A stretch of DNA of 64,000 nucleotides from Lautropia mirabilis (GTDB taxonomy: Bacteria; Pseudomonadota; Gammaproteobacteria; Burkholderiales; Burkholderiaceae_E): assembly GCF_900637555.1 (NCBI RefSeq), contig NZ_LR134378.1, positions 2,800,001 through 2,864,000 on the forward strand, given 5' to 3'. Position numbers and translations under genes: made by a program. Every line of letters begins with the position of its first letter. Position 1 is the stretch's first letter. Below the pieces are notes generated by a model. The model was not told the DNA's origin. It worked only from the letters and a program-made list of their open reading frames with translations, and ran no database searches. Positions 37,484 to 47,200 of the stretch are shown in pieces.

Positions 37484-38830
37484 ATGCAGGACCGTGAACT
37501 TTATCTGGGCGATCGGCCGACCCTGGCCATCCTGAAGAATCCGACCGAAGGCGCGCTGGACATCAGCAACTTCGAGCCGACAATGCGCCAGCCCGCCAAG
37601 CTGCCGGCCGACAACGGATCACGTCGTCGCAAGCTGTGGGATCTGGCCGCACACTGTCACTGTCCGATCGTCGGCTTGTGCCTGTCAATGAACACGCTGC
37701 GCAAGCTGGCTGCCCGCACGATGGACGCCCCTCTGCCCGAGGACGATTACGAGCTGCACGTCAACGCGGTCAACGAGTGCCGCCGACGCGGCGAGCTGTC
37801 GGAGCTGCTGCAGAAGGAGCTGGACCAGCGCTATGCCATGACCATCCGCAAGCTGGCCTCGGTCAAGACGGCCGAGGCGCTGCATGCGCAGTGGAAGCAG
37901 TTTGTGGCCAGAAACGAAGCCACGGCCGGCCTCTGGGCCTGCATGACGCACCCGCGCTGCGATGCCGCCACGCTGGAGCGGATCTACCGCGAGGTGCACA
38001 TGCTGCAGCACCACGCCAGCGCCGCCTCGCGCGACAAGGACGAGCGCTACCAGTCGCTGGCCGAGGAACACGCACGCTGCCAGCAGGACATCGAGAAGGC
38101 CCGCCAGCGCTATCAGCAGCTGCAGGTGGAGAAAGCGGCCGAGACCGAGGCGCTCAATGGCGAGCTGCAGCGGCTGCGCGCCGACAACGCCGGCAAGGAA
38201 AACACCATCCGCCAGCTGCAGGAAGAGCTGGAAACCCTGCGCCGCAACGCCGAGGACCTGGACAGCCGCATCGAACTGTCCGAACAGGTGCGCTGGCTGA
38301 GCGAGCGCAACCAGGAACTGATGCAGCGCATCGTCGACATGCGCCGCAACCTGGCCGCCCCCGAACAGCCAGCCCCGGTACTGGACGAGGCGACCGAATC
38401 CGGGTCCGCAGACGGCGCCCCGGCAGCACCGGCTTCCACCGGCTGCCCGCGTCAGGCCGCTGTGGCCCGGGGCGAGGTGACGGCCGAGCAGCTGGATTCA
38501 CGCGCGGTGCTGTGCGTGGGCGGGCGCCATGCGGCGATCTCCATCTACCGCCGCATCGTCGAGAAGAAAGGCGGTCGCTTCATCCACCACGACGGTGGCC
38601 GTGAAGACAGCGTGCACCGGCTGGATGCCAGCCTGGCCGCCGCCGACCTGGTGATCTGCCAGGCGGGCTGCATCAGCCACAGTGCCTACTGGCTGGTGAA
38701 GGATCACTGCAAGCGCACCGGCAAGCGCTGCGTGTACGTGGACAAGCCCAGCGCCAGCGCCTTTGCGCGCGGTCTGGCCCAGAGCGTCCAGGAAGACGCG
38801 ACACCCATCCCGGAGGAAACAGAAGCATGA
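37484..38830 (+). CDS. DUF2325 domain protein with central coiled coil
   Basis: 448-residue cytoplasmic protein of unknown function. The N-terminal 180 residues are predicted helical with conserved-looking CHCPIVGLCL. Residues about 215-330 are a long coiled coil (LAEEHARCQQDIEKARQRYQ and ELETLRRNAEDL). The C-terminal DUF2325 part has AVLCVGGRHAAISIYRRIVE, HHDGGREDS and VICQAGCISHSAYW, a Rossmann-like fold with two conserved His/Cys positions. ATG 37484 is preferred to an upstream open frame. A good Fur box lies 160 bases upstream, so an iron-starvation role is plausible. A 35-residue membrane peptide is coupled to its stop by ATGA overlap. Confidence 0.85.
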   Translation: MQDRELYLGDRPTLAILKNPTEGALDISNFEPTMRQPAKLPADNGSRRRKLWDLAAHCHCPIVGLCLSMNTLRKLAARTMDAPLPEDDYELHVNAVNECRRRGELSELLQKELDQRYAMTIRKLASVKTAEALHAQWKQFVARNEATAGLWACMTHPRCDAATLERIYREVHMLQHHASAASRDKDERYQSLAEEHARCQQDIEKARQRYQQLQVEKAAETEALNGELQRLRADNAGKENTIRQLQEELETLRRNAEDLDSRIELSEQVRWLSERNQELMQRIVDMRRNLAAPEQPAPVLDEATESGSADGAPAAPASTGCPRQAAVARGEVTAEQLDSRAVLCVGGRHAAISIYRRIVEKKGGRFIHHDGGREDSVHRLDASLAAADLVICQAGCISHSAYWLVKDHCKRTGKRCVYVDKPSASAFARGLAQSVQEDATPIPEETEA

Positions 38831-38934
38831 TGCAGCTCTCCCCCCGAATCCGTGCCCGCCTTGAACTGATCGGCTTTGCCCTGCTGGTGGGCTCCATCTG
38901 GCTGCTGGTGCCGATCACCAATACGGGCGCCTGA
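38827..38934 (+). CDS. 35-residue predicted single-helix membrane peptide
   Basis: Small frame beginning MMQLSPRIRARLELIGFALL and continuing through VGSIWLLVPI to TNTGA. Its ATG overlaps the TGA of the DUF2325 gene, the usual coupling arrangement, with GGAGGAAAC 8 bases upstream. Residues 13-30 form one hydrophobic helix behind a basic N terminus (RIRAR), so an inside N terminus and inner-membrane location are predicted. Function unknown. Because it is short it could be chance, but the overlap, the ribosome site and the clean TM pattern support translation. Confidence 0.6.
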   Translation: MMQLSPRIRARLELIGFALLVGSIWLLVPITNTGA

Positions 38935-38977
38935 CGACGCTCGGCCGAGAACGCTCAGCCCCTTGGGGATCCCTGAT

Positions 38978-39844
38978 TCAGCGGATCTCCTGCGGGCGGC
39001 GCCTGAGCACCTGATCGACGATCTTGCCGCCGCCACCATGGTCGAACACGCGGATGCGCACCGGCAGCATCTTCAGCTCCGGGGCCAGCCAGATGTCGAA
39101 GCGCGGCGCGTCCTGGTCGCCGGGCTTCTCGACGGAGATGTGCAGCGCGTCGAATTCGCCGGCGTTGGTGCGCATCCGTTCCTGGCTCACCACCCGGAAG
39201 AAGGGTTCATCGATGCGGCGTGAGCCGGCCAGCGGCAGCACGAACTTCTGACCGGGCTTGAAGCGCTGGGCATCGGCTCGGGCCAGCAGGCCCAGCTGGA
39301 AGAAGATGGTGAGGCGGTCCTGCGTGCCATCCGGATAGGCGAAATCAATGGCCGGGTCGCCTTCCTGGCGGACATGCCGTGACGGGCTGTCGAAGCGGTA
39401 GCGACGCTCGGGCCGACGGCCCCGTTTCTCGGAATAGCGCGCGGGCACGAAACCTTGCGCGCTCATCACCCCTTCACTGACCTGCACGAGCGTGCCGGAA
39501 TAGAACACGGCCAGCACCCCGCTGGCGCGGGCTTCGGTATCGAGCCGATAGCGATTGCCCTGCTTCTGGAAGCGATAGGTGGCGCTGGCCACCTCCACCC
39601 CGCTGCCGGAGTAGTCACCGTAGTAGACATCGAAATCCAGCGTGAAGGCCGCAGCTGGCAGACCGGGCACCGACAGCCGGGTGAGCACGGGCGCACCGTT
39701 GTCGGTCGCCGGCTTCGCACCGGATGTTGCGGCACCGGCCGTCCCCGAAGCTGCCTCGGCAGCCCGGACCATCCGGCCCAGCGGCAGGGCCAGCGCACTC
39801 CCCAGCAGGAATGAAGAAAGCTGTCGGCGACGATCGGAAATCAT
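38978..39844 (-). CDS. Exported DUF3108 domain protein
   Basis: 288 residues. N-terminal signal segment (SSFLLGSALALPLGRM to VRAAEAA) with an RRR start that might use Tat or Sec. Residues about 65-285 form the DUF3108 beta-rich domain (FTLDFDVYYGDYSGSGVEVA, RFKPGQKFVLPL, FDIWLAPELKMLPVRI). The family is periplasmic or outer-membrane and its function is not established. It is separated by 30 bases from the TPM gene behind it and may be the last gene of the lemA cluster's transcript. Confidence 0.85.
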   Translation of the reverse strand: MISDRRRQLSSFLLGSALALPLGRMVRAAEAASGTAGAATSGAKPATDNGAPVLTRLSVPGLPAAAFTLDFDVYYGDYSGSGVEVASATYRFQKQGNRYRLDTEARASGVLAVFYSGTLVQVSEGVMSAQGFVPARYSEKRGRRPERRYRFDSPSRHVRQEGDPAIDFAYPDGTQDRLTIFFQLGLLARADAQRFKPGQKFVLPLAGSRRIDEPFFRVVSQERMRTNAGEFDALHISVEKPGDQDAPRFDIWLAPELKMLPVRIRVFDHGGGGKIVDQVLRRRPQEIR

Positions 39845-39874
39845 GACGCTCCGGGAGAGGACGCCACCACCGCC

Positions 39875-40393
39875 TCAGAGGCGGATCGGACGGTCGTCCA
39901 GTTCGTTGGGATTGGCGCGGCCCGGCACGGCCGGCAGCGCCTCGGCCAGTGCCTGGCCCAGTCGTTCAATGGCGGACACCACGCCATCGACCGGGTTGCC
40001 GTGGCTGATGGTGCTGACAATCTGCTGGCAGGTCTCATGCCAGATACCGGCCGGCAGACGCTGATGCACCAGCCGATCCGCGATGATCTCGACAGCACGG
40101 TCGGCCGTCAACAGGTAGATGAGGATGCCCGTGTTCTCTTCGGTATCCCAGATGCGCTGTTCACCGAACACCTGCAGCGCCCGCTCGCGGGCCGTCAGCC
40201 CGCGGCGCAGCGCATGCCAGGCCAGTCGGGACTCCAGCGCAAAGCGGACCTCGCCCCGATGACGGCTTTCACCGGCCACGATGGCGGCCTCGATGCGATC
40301 GAAGGCCGCATCGTCGAAGGCACGGCCGACCGGATCAGGGGCCAGGCCGCTGTGACGCCAGAAGCAGGCCAGACTGCGCCGCCCGGCCTTCAT
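39875..40393 (-). CDS. TPM-domain protein, second of pair
   Basis: 172 residues from ATG 40393 (MKAGRRSLACFWRHSG). A single TPM (DUF477) domain: RIEAAIVAGESRHRGEVRFAL, VFGEQRIWDTEENTGILIYLL, EIIADRLVHQRLPAGIW. No signal peptide, so it should be cytoplasmic or bound to partners on that side. It follows the Gly-rich TPM protein by 37 bases. The arrangement lemA, TPM with signal and Gly-rich tail, then soluble TPM is seen in many Burkholderiales. Function unknown; some TPM proteins have acid-phosphatase activity. Confidence 0.85.
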   Translation of the reverse strand: MKAGRRSLACFWRHSGLAPDPVGRAFDDAAFDRIEAAIVAGESRHRGEVRFALESRLAWHALRRGLTARERALQVFGEQRIWDTEENTGILIYLLTADRAVEIIADRLVHQRLPAGIWHETCQQIVSTISHGNPVDGVVSAIERLGQALAEALPAVPGRANPNELDDRPIRL

Positions 40394-40430
40394 GGATGCC
40401 GGCTTGCCCGGCGTGTACCCGTCGACAGAA

Positions 40431-41459
40431 TCACCAGCCACCGGATGCCCCTCCTCCACCGAAACCACCGCCGCCGCCACTGAAGCCGCCGCCTCCGCCG
40501 AATCCGCCACCCCCACCGAATCCGCCGCCGAAACCACCGCCACCGCCCAGGCCGCCACCCCAGCCGCCACCGCGACGGTTGTTGCGATACGTGTGACGAC
40601 CCACCTGCTGCAGGCCGGGCGACGTGCCCAGCGTGACCAGCAGCACGAAGCCCAGCACCACGGCGCCGCAGATGGCCGCCACGATCGGTGAACCCAGGAT
40701 GCCGAAGGCCGAGAAGCCCATGACGCCGCCAGCACCGATGGAGGCCAGCCACCGCCCGATGATGCCTGAGGCGATGACCCCGCCGATGCCCAGGAAGAAC
40801 ATCAGCGGCAGCACGTCCTCGGCCCAGGTGTCGAAGGGATCGACCGCCCTGGAAGGTTCAGGCAGCGCCTCGCCGTCGATGCGCGCCTGCAGTGCGTCGA
40901 CCGCTGCCTGCACGCCCCCGTCCCAGTCCTGCTGCCGGAAATGCGGCAGCAGCTGCTGGTCGATGATCCGCTTGGCGATGCCATCGGAAATGGCGCCTTC
41001 CAGGCCGTAACCGACCTCGATGCGGGCGCGGCGGTCATCGCGCGCCACCAGAAGCAGCACGCCGTCATCGACGTCCTGACCGGAAGGTCCCGCCTTGCCG
41101 CGCCCCAGCTTCCAGGCCTCGGCCACCCGTATCGAATAGGCCTCGATGGGCTCGGGCTGCGTGGTCGCCACCACCAGCACGGCCAGCTGGCTACCCTTGC
41201 GTTCCTGTAGGGCCAGCAGCTGCTGGGTCAGGGCTTCGCGCGTGTCGGGGCTCAGCAGCCCCACGGTATCGACCACCGGGCCGGACAGCTTCGGCACGGC
41301 CTGCAGCTGCTGTGCCCCGGCAGGAAGCACCATCGACAGCATCCCGAGCACCAGCACCACGGCCAGCAGGAAGGCGCGCAGGCCGCGCCCGCCCACGCCA
41401 GCACGCACCGGTCGGTCAGGCACGGTGACGGAGCATTCGGAACGGTTCGGCATCTTCAT
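40431..41459 (-). CDS. YgcG-type TPM-domain membrane protein with Gly-rich tail
   Basis: 342 residues. Signal or anchor helix (FLLAVVLVLGMLSMVLPAGA), periplasmic TPM domain (residues about 55-175: VDTVGLLSPDTREALTQQL, GSQLAVLVVATTQ, DDGVLLLVARDDRRARIEVG), two more membrane helices (about 210-285), and a C-terminal tail of GGG/GGF repeats that ends GGGASGGW. The repeats make the DNA highly biased in 40440-40560. This is the classic YgcG architecture, next to LemA. Function unknown; the pair is linked in the literature to envelope stress or membrane quality, but the window does not prove that. Confidence 0.88.
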   Translation of the reverse strand: MKMPNRSECSVTVPDRPVRAGVGGRGLRAFLLAVVLVLGMLSMVLPAGAQQLQAVPKLSGPVVDTVGLLSPDTREALTQQLLALQERKGSQLAVLVVATTQPEPIEAYSIRVAEAWKLGRGKAGPSGQDVDDGVLLLVARDDRRARIEVGYGLEGAISDGIAKRIIDQQLLPHFRQQDWDGGVQAAVDALQARIDGEALPEPSRAVDPFDTWAEDVLPLMFFLGIGGVIASGIIGRWLASIGAGGVMGFSAFGILGSPIVAAICGAVVLGFVLLVTLGTSPGLQQVGRHTYRNNRRGGGWGGGLGGGGGFGGGFGGGGGFGGGGGFSGGGGGFGGGGASGGW

Positions 41460-41540
41460 GGGATTGAAGGCGTTCGCCCGGCGGAAGGGACCGGCAGCGC
41501 CGCACCGCCAGGCGGGCGCCGACCGGCAACAGCCCGGGTC

Positions 41541-42215
41541 TTACTGGGCCGCAGGCGCCGGCTGGGCGGCCGGTGCTGACTGGCCACCGCCGAAATCGAC
41601 GGTGGGCGGCTTGCTGATGGCGGCTTCGTTCTCGACCGAGAACTGCGGCTTGGGTGCATAGCCCAGCACCTTGGCCGTCAGGTTGACCGGAAACTCACGC
41701 ACCAGCACGTTGTAGGCGTTGATGGAGTCGATGTAGCGCTTGCGGGCCACCGTGATGCGGTTCTCGGTGCCAGCCAGTTCGGCCTGCAGCTCACGGAAGT
41801 TCTGATCGGACTTCAGCTCCGGATAGCGCTCGGCCACCACCAGCAGCCGCGACAGCGCACTGCTCATCTGGGCCTGGGCGCTCTCGAACTGCTTGAGCGA
41901 ACCGGGATCGGTCGGGTTGGCCTGCTGCTGCACCTGGCCCACGCGCGAGCGCGCCTCGGTCACGCCCAGCAGCACCTCTTTTTCCTGGGCGGCGTAGCCC
42001 TTGACCGTGTTGACCAGGTTGGGAATGAGGTCGGCCCGACGCTGGTACTGGCTCAGCACCTCGGCCCAAGCGCTCTTGGTGGCCTCGTCGCCACGCTGGA
42101 TGTCGTTGTAGCCGCAACCGGCCATGCCACCGGCCAGGAAGCCGACCACGGCGGCGGCGGCCACCCAGCGGGCCAGCTGGCGTGCCGTTCCCTGCTTCTT
42201 CGTCGATTCCACCAT
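41541..42215 (-). CDS. lemA: LemA family protein
   Basis: 224 residues. N-terminal hydrophobic segment AAAAVVGFLAGGMAGCGYN with a lipobox-like MAGC, so either a lipoprotein or N-in membrane protein. The LemA four-helix domain follows: RRADLIPNLVNTVKGYA, LSRLLVVAERYPELKSDQNF, ITVARKRYIDSINAYNVLVR and FPVNLTAKVLG. C-terminal tail is Pro/Ala-rich. First gene of the lemA-TPM-TPM set, upstream of which lies fold-back copy C. Confidence 0.92.
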   Translation of the reverse strand: MVESTKKQGTARQLARWVAAAAVVGFLAGGMAGCGYNDIQRGDEATKSAWAEVLSQYQRRADLIPNLVNTVKGYAAQEKEVLLGVTEARSRVGQVQQQANPTDPGSLKQFESAQAQMSSALSRLLVVAERYPELKSDQNFRELQAELAGTENRITVARKRYIDSINAYNVLVREFPVNLTAKVLGYAPKPQFSVENEAAISKPPTVDFGGGQSAPAAQPAPAAQ

Positions 42216-42364
42216 GTATCCGCTACGCTCCAGAAAGAAGGAATGAGGAAAAGGTTCTCGACCCGATGGTACCTGCTGCGGCCCGTGTCGGCAGCCGATG
42301 TCGGAATAGCCCCTGCCATTGGCAGGGAAATGTCATGTCGGAAACGTCGTTCCCGCGCCCATGC

Positions 42365-42530
42365 ATCTCCTCTGAACAAGTTCCAGGCGCAGGCGCGTCA
42401 CACACAGAACGGGACGCAGGACAATGCGATAGCTATCGTCAATAGAAAGGCTATTGACGATAAATGGCAACGTAGTCATGCGCCCGTTCCGGGAATGCGA
42501 CGGCCGCGAGGACTTGTTCAGAGGATCCCT
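42365..42530. repeat. IS5-like fold-back miniature element, copy C (diverged)
   Basis: About 166 bp, the most diverged copy. Its ends TCCTCTGAACAAGT and ACTTGTTCAGAGGATCCCT are well kept. The central hairpin is 42434-42445 with 42451-42462 (12 bp, loop AAAGG); the arms differ from copies A and B by changes on both sides that keep pairing. The right boundary is CTAA on the minus strand, and its TAA, completed by the element's first base, is the stop codon of the phospholipase A gene. The left boundary is degraded. Confidence 0.75.
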
Positions 42531-43951
42531 TAGAGCCACTGCGTCAGCGAGACCCCGATGCCGATCCGCGTCTGGCGATGGTTGTAATCGATCAGGCTGG
42601 CGCCATAGCCATGGAAAAGGTTGACGTGCGCCTTCAGGTAGCTGCTGATCGGGAAGGCATGTTCCAGGCCCACCGAGCCGCGCGAAGGGTTGAGCCGCAG
42701 CGAATGGCGCACGGTGAGCGCCCATTCGTAGCCGCCATGACGGTAGATGGCCACGGCTTCGCCCCGTCCGTAGAAATTGCTGATGTCGGGGTTGTCGTCG
42801 TCCTTGGCATTTTCGGGAATGCGCCACCACGGCCGCAGCAGCAGGGTCCAGCGCTCGCGCTCCAGGCCCGCCTGGAAGATGATGCGGTTCCAGCTGCGCG
42901 ACAGGGGCAGCGAGCGGCCGTTGGAATGGTGGTTGAGCGAGACCGAGGCCAGTCGGCCATGCCAGCCGCCCAGCCGGTAGTTGGTGCGGAAGACCGCCAT
43001 CACCTCGGGCTCGTAGTTGGTCTCACGGAACGGGCGCGACAGCTTCTGGGTATAGATCTGCCACATCGAGCGCTGCGTGTAGCCCACCCACAGGTCACCG
43101 TTGTCGCCGAACAGGTTCTCGGCCACCTTCGACTTGAAGCTGATCTGGAACGTGGTCTCGGCGCGGCGCCCCTGGTTGGCCAGCGAGGCATTGCCGGCAT
43201 CGGTCGTGTTGAGCGGGTTGGGCGTGCCCGGCGCCCCGTTCAGGCTGGTCGTCCAGTCCACGAACGAGATGTACATCGGCTTGTAGGGACGCAGCAGGAA
43301 GCGCCCGCGGTTGGCGTCGTCGTCGAGTTCCCAATGGTCGGTCAGGTCAGTACCCAGCGAGCGCCGCACGTCCTGCACGGCCCGCGAGACATGCGAGCCG
43401 TCCAGCAGCAGCTTGCCGCGAGGACTGTCGTTGTTCTCGTCGGCACGGGTGTCATCGCTGGCCCCCAGGTTGGGCAGACGGATGAGCTGCACGCCCCCTG
43501 GCACGCCGGATGCGCCCATGCCCTTCCCGGCCGGCTGGCCGCTGGCTGTCGCGGACTGACGCTCGCCCTGTCCCGAGCCGACGGGCTGTGCGGCCCGGTC
43601 GGTTGCCTGCTGGCCGCCCTGCCCGGCGGCAGCCGGCATCCTCAGCCCCCAGGCCTTCAGCTTCGGAAGCTCCCGGTCCGGCTGCGGCAGTCGCCGGGCC
43701 ATCACTTCGTCGTAGCACCCCAGCCGGCTCATGTCGTCCTCGATGCGCACGCAGTCCGAGACCTCGCGCGTGGCGCGCTGGATGTCCCGGGCCTGGCTGG
43801 CCGGGATCAGCACCATGTTCGTGTCGGGCGAGGCCTGGGCCACGGACGGCGAAGCCCCCTTCCGGGCCTGCGACACGACATCGCGTGCCTGCACGGTGGC
43901 CTGCCAGCCTGCCAGCCCGACGGCCAGCGACACGATCGTGGTGATCTTCAT
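42530..43951 (-). CDS. pldA: Outer-membrane phospholipase A with extended N-terminal region
   Basis: 473 residues, exported. The C-terminal 270 residues are a 12-strand OMPLA barrel: RPYKPMYISFVDWTT, WQIYTQKLSRPFRETNYEPE, and the catalytic segment LNHHSNGRSLPLSRSWNR, holding the His, Ser and Asn triad residues of E. coli PldA in the same spacing. The family hydrolyses phospholipids that reach the outer leaflet. About 190 extra residues lie between signal and barrel: a CVRIEDDMSRLGCYDEV motif (Cys67, Cys79) and a Gly/Gln/Ala-rich spacer. The TAA stop lies at the boundary of fold-back copy C. Confidence 0.92.
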   Translation of the reverse strand: MKITTIVSLAVGLAGWQATVQARDVVSQARKGASPSVAQASPDTNMVLIPASQARDIQRATREVSDCVRIEDDMSRLGCYDEVMARRLPQPDRELPKLKAWGLRMPAAAGQGGQQATDRAAQPVGSGQGERQSATASGQPAGKGMGASGVPGGVQLIRLPNLGASDDTRADENNDSPRGKLLLDGSHVSRAVQDVRRSLGTDLTDHWELDDDANRGRFLLRPYKPMYISFVDWTTSLNGAPGTPNPLNTTDAGNASLANQGRRAETTFQISFKSKVAENLFGDNGDLWVGYTQRSMWQIYTQKLSRPFRETNYEPEVMAVFRTNYRLGGWHGRLASVSLNHHSNGRSLPLSRSWNRIIFQAGLERERWTLLLRPWWRIPENAKDDDNPDISNFYGRGEAVAIYRHGGYEWALTVRHSLRLNPSRGSVGLEHAFPISSYLKAHVNLFHGYGASLIDYNHRQTRIGIGVSLTQWL

Positions 43952-44165
43952 GCTCGAGAGGGTCTTGAATAAGGATCGGGCGGTCGTAAAACGGGCGCGA
44001 CGAATGGCTGACCATGGCGCGCGGAGGGACCCCGATTCTACGGAATATGAGACACCAGGATATTTCTAAAAAAAAATGATACGCTGCCATTTTTACTGGC
44101 GGGGTTCGCAGTCCGGACCCCAAGCACTGGCTGTACCGGGTCCGGAGGGGACCGGGCAGCCCCCC

Positions 44166-44191
44166 GGGTGTCGGCAAGCCTGCCGACACCC
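44166..44191 (+). promoter_or_regulatory. Perfect 11-bp hairpin in the putA leader
   Basis: GGGTGTCGGCA (44166-44176), loop AGCC, TGCCGACACCC (44181-44191). It ends 47 bases before the putA GTG, in the 287-base divergent gap between pldA and putA. An AT-rich patch (44060-44100, nine A residues then TTTTT) upstream should hold the promoters. The hairpin could be an operator dyad or an RNA element. Confidence 0.55.
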
Positions 44192-44238
44192 GCCGGTGGG
44201 CGCCCAACCTGGATGCCGGCACATCGGAGACAAGAAAC

Positions 44239-47200
44239 GTGAGCACGCCCCCCCTCGACATCAAGGTCGATGAAGCACTGCACAATCGCCTGAAGAACAT
44301 TGCCGACCGCAACAACCGCAGTCTTCAATGGCTGACCCGACAGGCGCTGGTCAGCTATCTGGAAGCCATCGAACGTGGACAGGAGCCGCCCGACCAGCTG
44401 CCCTCGCCCCGCGCCGATGCGCCGGAGCTGCCCGAGGGCGTCAAGGGCGAGCCCTCGGCCCCCTTCGTGGCCTTTGCCCAGCAGGTGTCTCCGCAGACTC
44501 CGCGCCGTGCCGCCATCACGGCCGCCTGGCGCCGCCCCGAGCCCGAATGTGTCACCTGGCTGCTGGCACAGGCCAAGGACTCCCCGCTGACCGACCCTGG
44601 CTTCCAGGCGCGCGTCCACAAGCTGGCCCGTCGTCTGAGCGAGGGCCTGCGTGCCCGGCCGCGCGCCGGCGGCGTCGAGGCGCTGATCCAGGAGTTCGCG
44701 CTCTCCAGCCAGGAAGGCGTGGCGCTGATGTGCCTGGCCGAGGCGCTGCTGCGCATTCCCGACAGCCAGACGCGCGATGCGCTCATCCGTGACAAGATCG
44801 GCCACGGCGACTGGAAGGCCCACGTGGGCCAGTCCCCGTCCATCTTCGTCAATGCCGCCACCTGGGGCCTGGTCATCACCGGCCGGCTGGTGGGCACCAA
44901 CAGCGAGAACAAGCTGGCCTCGGCGCTCACCCGCGTCCTCAAGCAGGGCGGAGAGCCGCTGGTGCGCAAGAGCGTGGACCTGGGCATGCGGATGATGGGC
45001 GAGCAGTTCGTCACCGGCGAGACCATCGAGGAAGCCCTGGCCAACGCCCGCAAGTACGAAGCCAAGGGGTTCCGCTACTCCTACGACATGCTGGGCGAGG
45101 CGGCCACCACCGAAGCCGACGCCCAGGCCTACATGGCCTCCTACGAGATGGCCATCCACGCCATCGGCAAGGCCTCGGGCGGCCGCGGCATCTACGAGGG
45201 CCCCGGCATCTCCATCAAGCTCTCGGCCCTGCACCCGCGCTACAGCCGTGCCCAGGTCGATCGCGTTCAGGCCGAGCTGCTGCCGCGCGTGCGCCAGCTG
45301 GCCCTGCTCTGCCGCCAGTACGACATCCCGCTCAACATCGACGCCGAAGAGACCGACCGGCTGGAGATCTCGCTGGACCTGCTGGAGTCGCTGTGCTTTG
45401 ACCCGGCGCTGGCCGGCTGGAACGGCATCGGCTTCGTGGTGCAGGCCTACCAGAAGCGCTGCCCGTTCGTGCTCGACTACATCATCGACCTGGCCCGCCG
45501 CAGCCACCACCGGATCATGGTCCGCCTGGTCAAGGGCGCCTACTGGGACAGCGAGATCAAGCGTGCCCAGCTCGACGGCATGGACGGCTACCCGGTCTAC
45601 ACCCGCAAGGTGCACACCGACCTGTCCTATCAGGTCTGCGCCCGCAAGCTGCTGGAAGTGCCCGACGCCATCTATCCGATGTTCGCCACCCACAACGCCC
45701 AGACGCTGGCCACCATCTACGAGCTGGCCGGCCAGAACTACTACCCGGGCCAGTACGAATTCCAGTGCCTGCACGGCATGGGCGAGCCGCTCTACGAGCA
45801 GGTCACCAAGCCCGTTTCCGAAGGCGGTCTGGGCCGGCCGTGCCGCGTCTACGCCCCGGTGGGCACCTACGAGACGCTCCTGGCCTACCTGGTGCGGCGC
45901 CTGCTGGAAAACGGCGCCAACACCTCCTTCGTCAACCGCGTCAGCGATCCGTCGCTGCCGATCGACCAGCTGATCACCAACCCGATCGAGGAAGCGGCCT
46001 CCATCTCGCCGGTGGGCGCCCCGCACGACCGCATCCCGCTGCCGGTCGACCTGTACGCCACCGAAGTCTTCGGCAAGCGCACCAACTCCTCGGGCATCGA
46101 CCTGGCCAACGAGCAGCAGCTGGCCACCCTGTCGGCAGGCCTGCTGGCCAGCACGAAGCAGGCCTGGCTGGCCCAGCCCGGCAACCGCCCGGCACCCGCC
46201 ACCGGCAAGGGCGCCAAGCTGCCCGAGGATGCCAAGCCCGTGCTGAACCCGGCCGATCACCAGGACGTGGTGGGCCACGTGGTGGAAGCCACGCCGGCCG
46301 ACATCGAGGCTGCGCTGAAGACGGCCGAAGCCGCCGCGAAGACCTGGAAGGACGTGTCCCCGGCTGACCGCGCCGCCTGCCTGCAGCGCGCCGCCCAGCT
46401 GATGGAAGACCGCATGGCGATCCTGATGGGTCTGGTGATCCGCGAGGCCGGCAAGTCGCTGCCCAACGCCATCGCCGAGATCCGTGAGGCCGTGGACTTC
46501 CTGCGCTACTACGCCAACCAGGTGACGGCCGAGTTCCAGAACGACACCCACCGGCCGCTGGGTCCGGTGCTGTGCATCAGCCCCTGGAACTTCCCGCTGG
46601 CCATCTTCACCGGTCAGGTTTCGGCCGCACTGGCTGCCGGCAACCCGGTCATCGCCAAGCCGGCCGAGCAGACGCCGCTGATTGCCGCCGAAGCCGTGCG
46701 CATCCTGCACGAGGCCGGCGTCCCGGCCGACGTGCTGCAGCTGCTGCCGGGCGACGGCGTGAAGGTGGGCGCCCCGCTGGTGGCCGACGCGCGCATTGCC
46801 GCCGTCATGTTCACCGGCTCCACCGAAGTGGCTCGCCTCATTGCCGCCACCCTGGCCCAGCGCCTGGACAGCGAAGGTCACACCATCCCGCTGATCGCCG
46901 AGACCGGCGGCCAGAACGCGATGATCGTCGACTCTTCCGCACTGACCGAGCAGGTGGTGCAGGACGTGCTGGTCTCGGCCTTCGATTCGGCCGGCCAGCG
47001 CTGCTCGGCCCTGCGCGTGCTGTGCGTGCAGGAAGACAGCGCCGACCGCGTGCTGACCATGCTGGAAGGCGCCACCCGCGAGCTGCGTCAGGGCAACCCC
47101 GGCGTGCTGGCCACCGATGTGGGCCCCGTGATCGACACCGAGGCACGCGACAACATCGTCAAGCACATCGACACGATGCGCGCCAAGGGCCACCGCGTCA

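Noticed and set aside
38965-38977. GGGATCCCTGATTCAG as a remnant of the fold-back element
   Set aside because: Only the terminal GGATCCCT is shared; no second end or central hairpin nearby, so chance is likely.
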